DNA from: Eubacterium sp. UBA3279
Lineage (GTDB): Bacteria > Bacillota > Clostridia > Lachnospirales > Lachnospiraceae
Length of the DNA stretch: 6,832 nucleotides
Direction: 5' to 3'
Assembly (NCBI GenBank): GCA_002361775.1
Contig: DETV01000059.1
Location: forward strand, 1-6,832
The notes beneath the pieces are model-generated. The model had not been told where the DNA came from and did not search any database. It was given only the letters and a program-made list of their open reading frames with translations. Positions 5,521 through 6,832 of the stretch are shown here, one piece after another. The stretch's first letter is position 1, and every line of letters begins with the position of its first letter. The position numbers were made by a program, and so were the translations under genes.

Positions 5521-6783
5521 TTACTCAGCTTTCGCTTTCACATTTTTTCTGTTGTTAATCTTCAGAATGATAACAAGAACAAAACCGATAATAGAAAGAC
5601 ATCCGGTGAGTATGAAAAGAATGTTGTAACCGGTAACTCCCGGGTTGTTATCCAGAATGGAACCACAAGCGGTATATCCGAAAATTTCAGGTGCATATCC
5701 GACTACGGAAATAATTCCGGAAGCAGTACCTGCAAGTTTTTTGGAAACTCCGATCTCATCGATTGGGGCAAAGTACAGAGCCTTTACTGCAAGAAGGAAC
5801 AGACCCTGTAATACAAAGTTAACAACTACGATTGGAAGCATGCTTCTGTTAACAGGGATCAGCAGGTATGAGAATGAGAAGATTGTCATACCGATAAAAC
5901 CATACTGCATGAAACGGATAACACTCTTCATCTTATTTGACATCAAGCCTCCGAACAGTGAGCCAACCATCATCATTACGTATGCACGGAATACACTCAG
6001 ATAAGCTGCTGCGGAGCTGCTCATGGAGTAAACTTCAGTTAAGTATGGTGTCAGATATCCAAAGATCATAACTGCCATATAGTTACATGCAACAATGATA
6101 CCGCAAAGCCATACTCTCGGGATTTTTGAAACAGCTTTGAAATCTTTCCAGGAAACAGTGCTTACATCTTCTTCGCTCTGCTCGCTGAGTTTTGGATCCT
6201 GAACAAATAAGATAACCAGAATACCACCAATGATCATCATAACACTGTAGAATACAATTGCTCCGGAAAGACCTTTTGCTTCATCTACGAACTGTGAGAA
6301 TATAAATACAGAAGCAAGAGCAACCAGAGTTCCTACCAGACCACGTCCACCTTCCAGGAATCCGAACAGTTTTCCTTGTTCATCTTCATTTCCCAGATTA
6401 TTTGTGATTTTTACCATAGAAGCCCAGAATGTAAATACGGTTGTGATACCGAACAGTGCGTGGATAATCAGCAAAGAAGTATATCCTGGCAAAGTTGCGT
6501 ACCAGAGACCAACGGCACCGGTACCGAAACAGGAAAATACAATCAGTTTCTTTGGTGAAATCTTATCTGCAAGCATACCACCCGGGAAGTAACAGATAAA
6601 GTTCATAAGACCATACATGGTAAGCAACAATCCCAACTGAGTCTTTGTTGTGCCGGTAGCTGCCTGCAGTGTTGAAAAATAAGTATCTTTCAGATAAGGA
6701 AGTTTTGTGATCATACCGCCTACTAAAGATACAACGATAAGAACAATCCAGCGTTGTAGTGTTTTTGATTTGAATTTAATCAT
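5521..6783 (-). CDS. MFS family transporter (420 aa)
   Basis: This is a polytopic inner-membrane transporter of the major facilitator superfamily, with about 12 hydrophobic segments spread over residues 10-407 and a charged loop in the middle (about 196-222) dividing two six-helix halves. The MFS motif A is visible after helix 2 as GGMLADKISPKKL (68-80), with D73 and basic residues following. EGGRGLVG (144-151) and YFAPIDEIG (337-345) recall the organic-anion/sugar-phosphate-like group that includes E. coli YihN, but the substrate cannot be assigned. Its length is typical of the superfamily. On the minus strand AAGGAGG (6791-6797) lies 7 bases before the ATG, a near-ideal ribosome site. The gene converges on the VTC cassette and shares a terminator with it, so it is a separate transcription unit whose promoter lies beyond the right edge. 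Confidence 0.88.
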   Translation of the reverse strand: MIKFKSKTLQRWIVLIVVSLVGGMITKLPYLKDTYFSTLQAATGTTKTQLGLLLTMYGLMNFICYFPGGMLADKISPKKLIVFSCFGTGAVGLWYATLPGYTSLLIIHALFGITTVFTFWASMVKITNNLGNEDEQGKLFGFLEGGRGLVGTLVALASVFIFSQFVDEAKGLSGAIVFYSVMMIIGGILVILFVQDPKLSEQSEEDVSTVSWKDFKAVSKIPRVWLCGIIVACNYMAVMIFGYLTPYLTEVYSMSSSAAAYLSVFRAYVMMMVGSLFGGLMSNKMKSVIRFMQYGFIGMTIFSFSYLLIPVNRSMLPIVVVNFVLQGLFLLAVKALYFAPIDEIGVSKKLAGTASGIISVVGYAPEIFGYTACGSILDNNPGVTGYNILFILTGCLSIIGFVLVIILKINNRKNVKAKAE

Positions 6784-6814
6784 TTTCTTTCCTCCTTGTA
6801 AATAGAATCTTTTA

Positions 6815-6831
6815 GGCGTTTGCGAAACGCC
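6815..6831. promoter_or_regulatory. Perfect short hairpin in the MFS leader
   Basis: GGCGTTT (6815-6821) and AAACGCC (6825-6831) form a perfect 7-bp inverted repeat around GCG, 17 bases upstream of the MFS ribosome site. On the minus strand it is followed by TAAAAG rather than a T run, so it is not a terminator in that direction. It could be an operator for a repressor or a leader hairpin. The window ends one base later, so flanking context is missing. Confidence 0.45.
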
Positions 6832-6832
6832 A

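Overview
The window looks like chromosomal DNA of a low-to-moderate GC Firmicute, most likely a gut clostridium of the Lachnospiraceae type. This rests on AT-rich codon use, strong AGGAG/AGGAGG ribosome sites, and the families present (a VTC-domain protein with a DUF4956 partner and a Cthe_2159-type lipoprotein). The genus cannot be fixed from the sequence alone.

Layout. Positions 1-54 hold the 3' end of a tRNA gene entering from the left and its intrinsic terminator. Positions 55-353 are about 300 bases with no convincing gene, apart from small palindromes and a doubtful 44-codon ORF. Next come two convergent genes: a small HD-domain phosphohydrolase (354-851, +) and an aminoglycoside 6-adenylyltransferase of the ANT(6)/AadK family (865-1737, -). 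An AT-rich divergent region with two dyad symmetries (1738-1904) separates the latter from a tight three-gene cassette on the + strand (1905-5438). The cassette encodes a VTC-domain polyphosphate-polymerase-like protein, a DUF4956 membrane protein and a large surface lipoprotein with a Cthe_2159 beta-helix-type domain. A long two-way terminator (5474-5516) closes the cassette and also a convergent MFS transporter gene (5521-6783, -). The transporter's leader runs to the window edge and contains a perfect short hairpin.

How the genes may work together. The cassette is the most interesting part. Its first two genes overlap by 28 bp and the third starts 10 bp after the second, so all three are probably co-transcribed and translationally coupled. 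The VTC-like protein keeps the recognisable basic and acidic tunnel residues of the yeast Vtc4 catalytic domain, but has no SPX domain and no membrane segment of its own. DUF4956 would supply the membrane part, and the lipoprotein would act outside the cell. A membrane-coupled system that makes or exports an anionic polymer and presents or binds it at the cell surface is a reasonable hypothesis, but it is inference. The lipoprotein also carries an unusual run of 13 acidic, methionine-rich tetrapeptides (D-M-x-x) encoded by a 12-bp repeat. The remaining genes (HD hydrolase, ANT(6), MFS transporter) show no clear functional link to the cassette.
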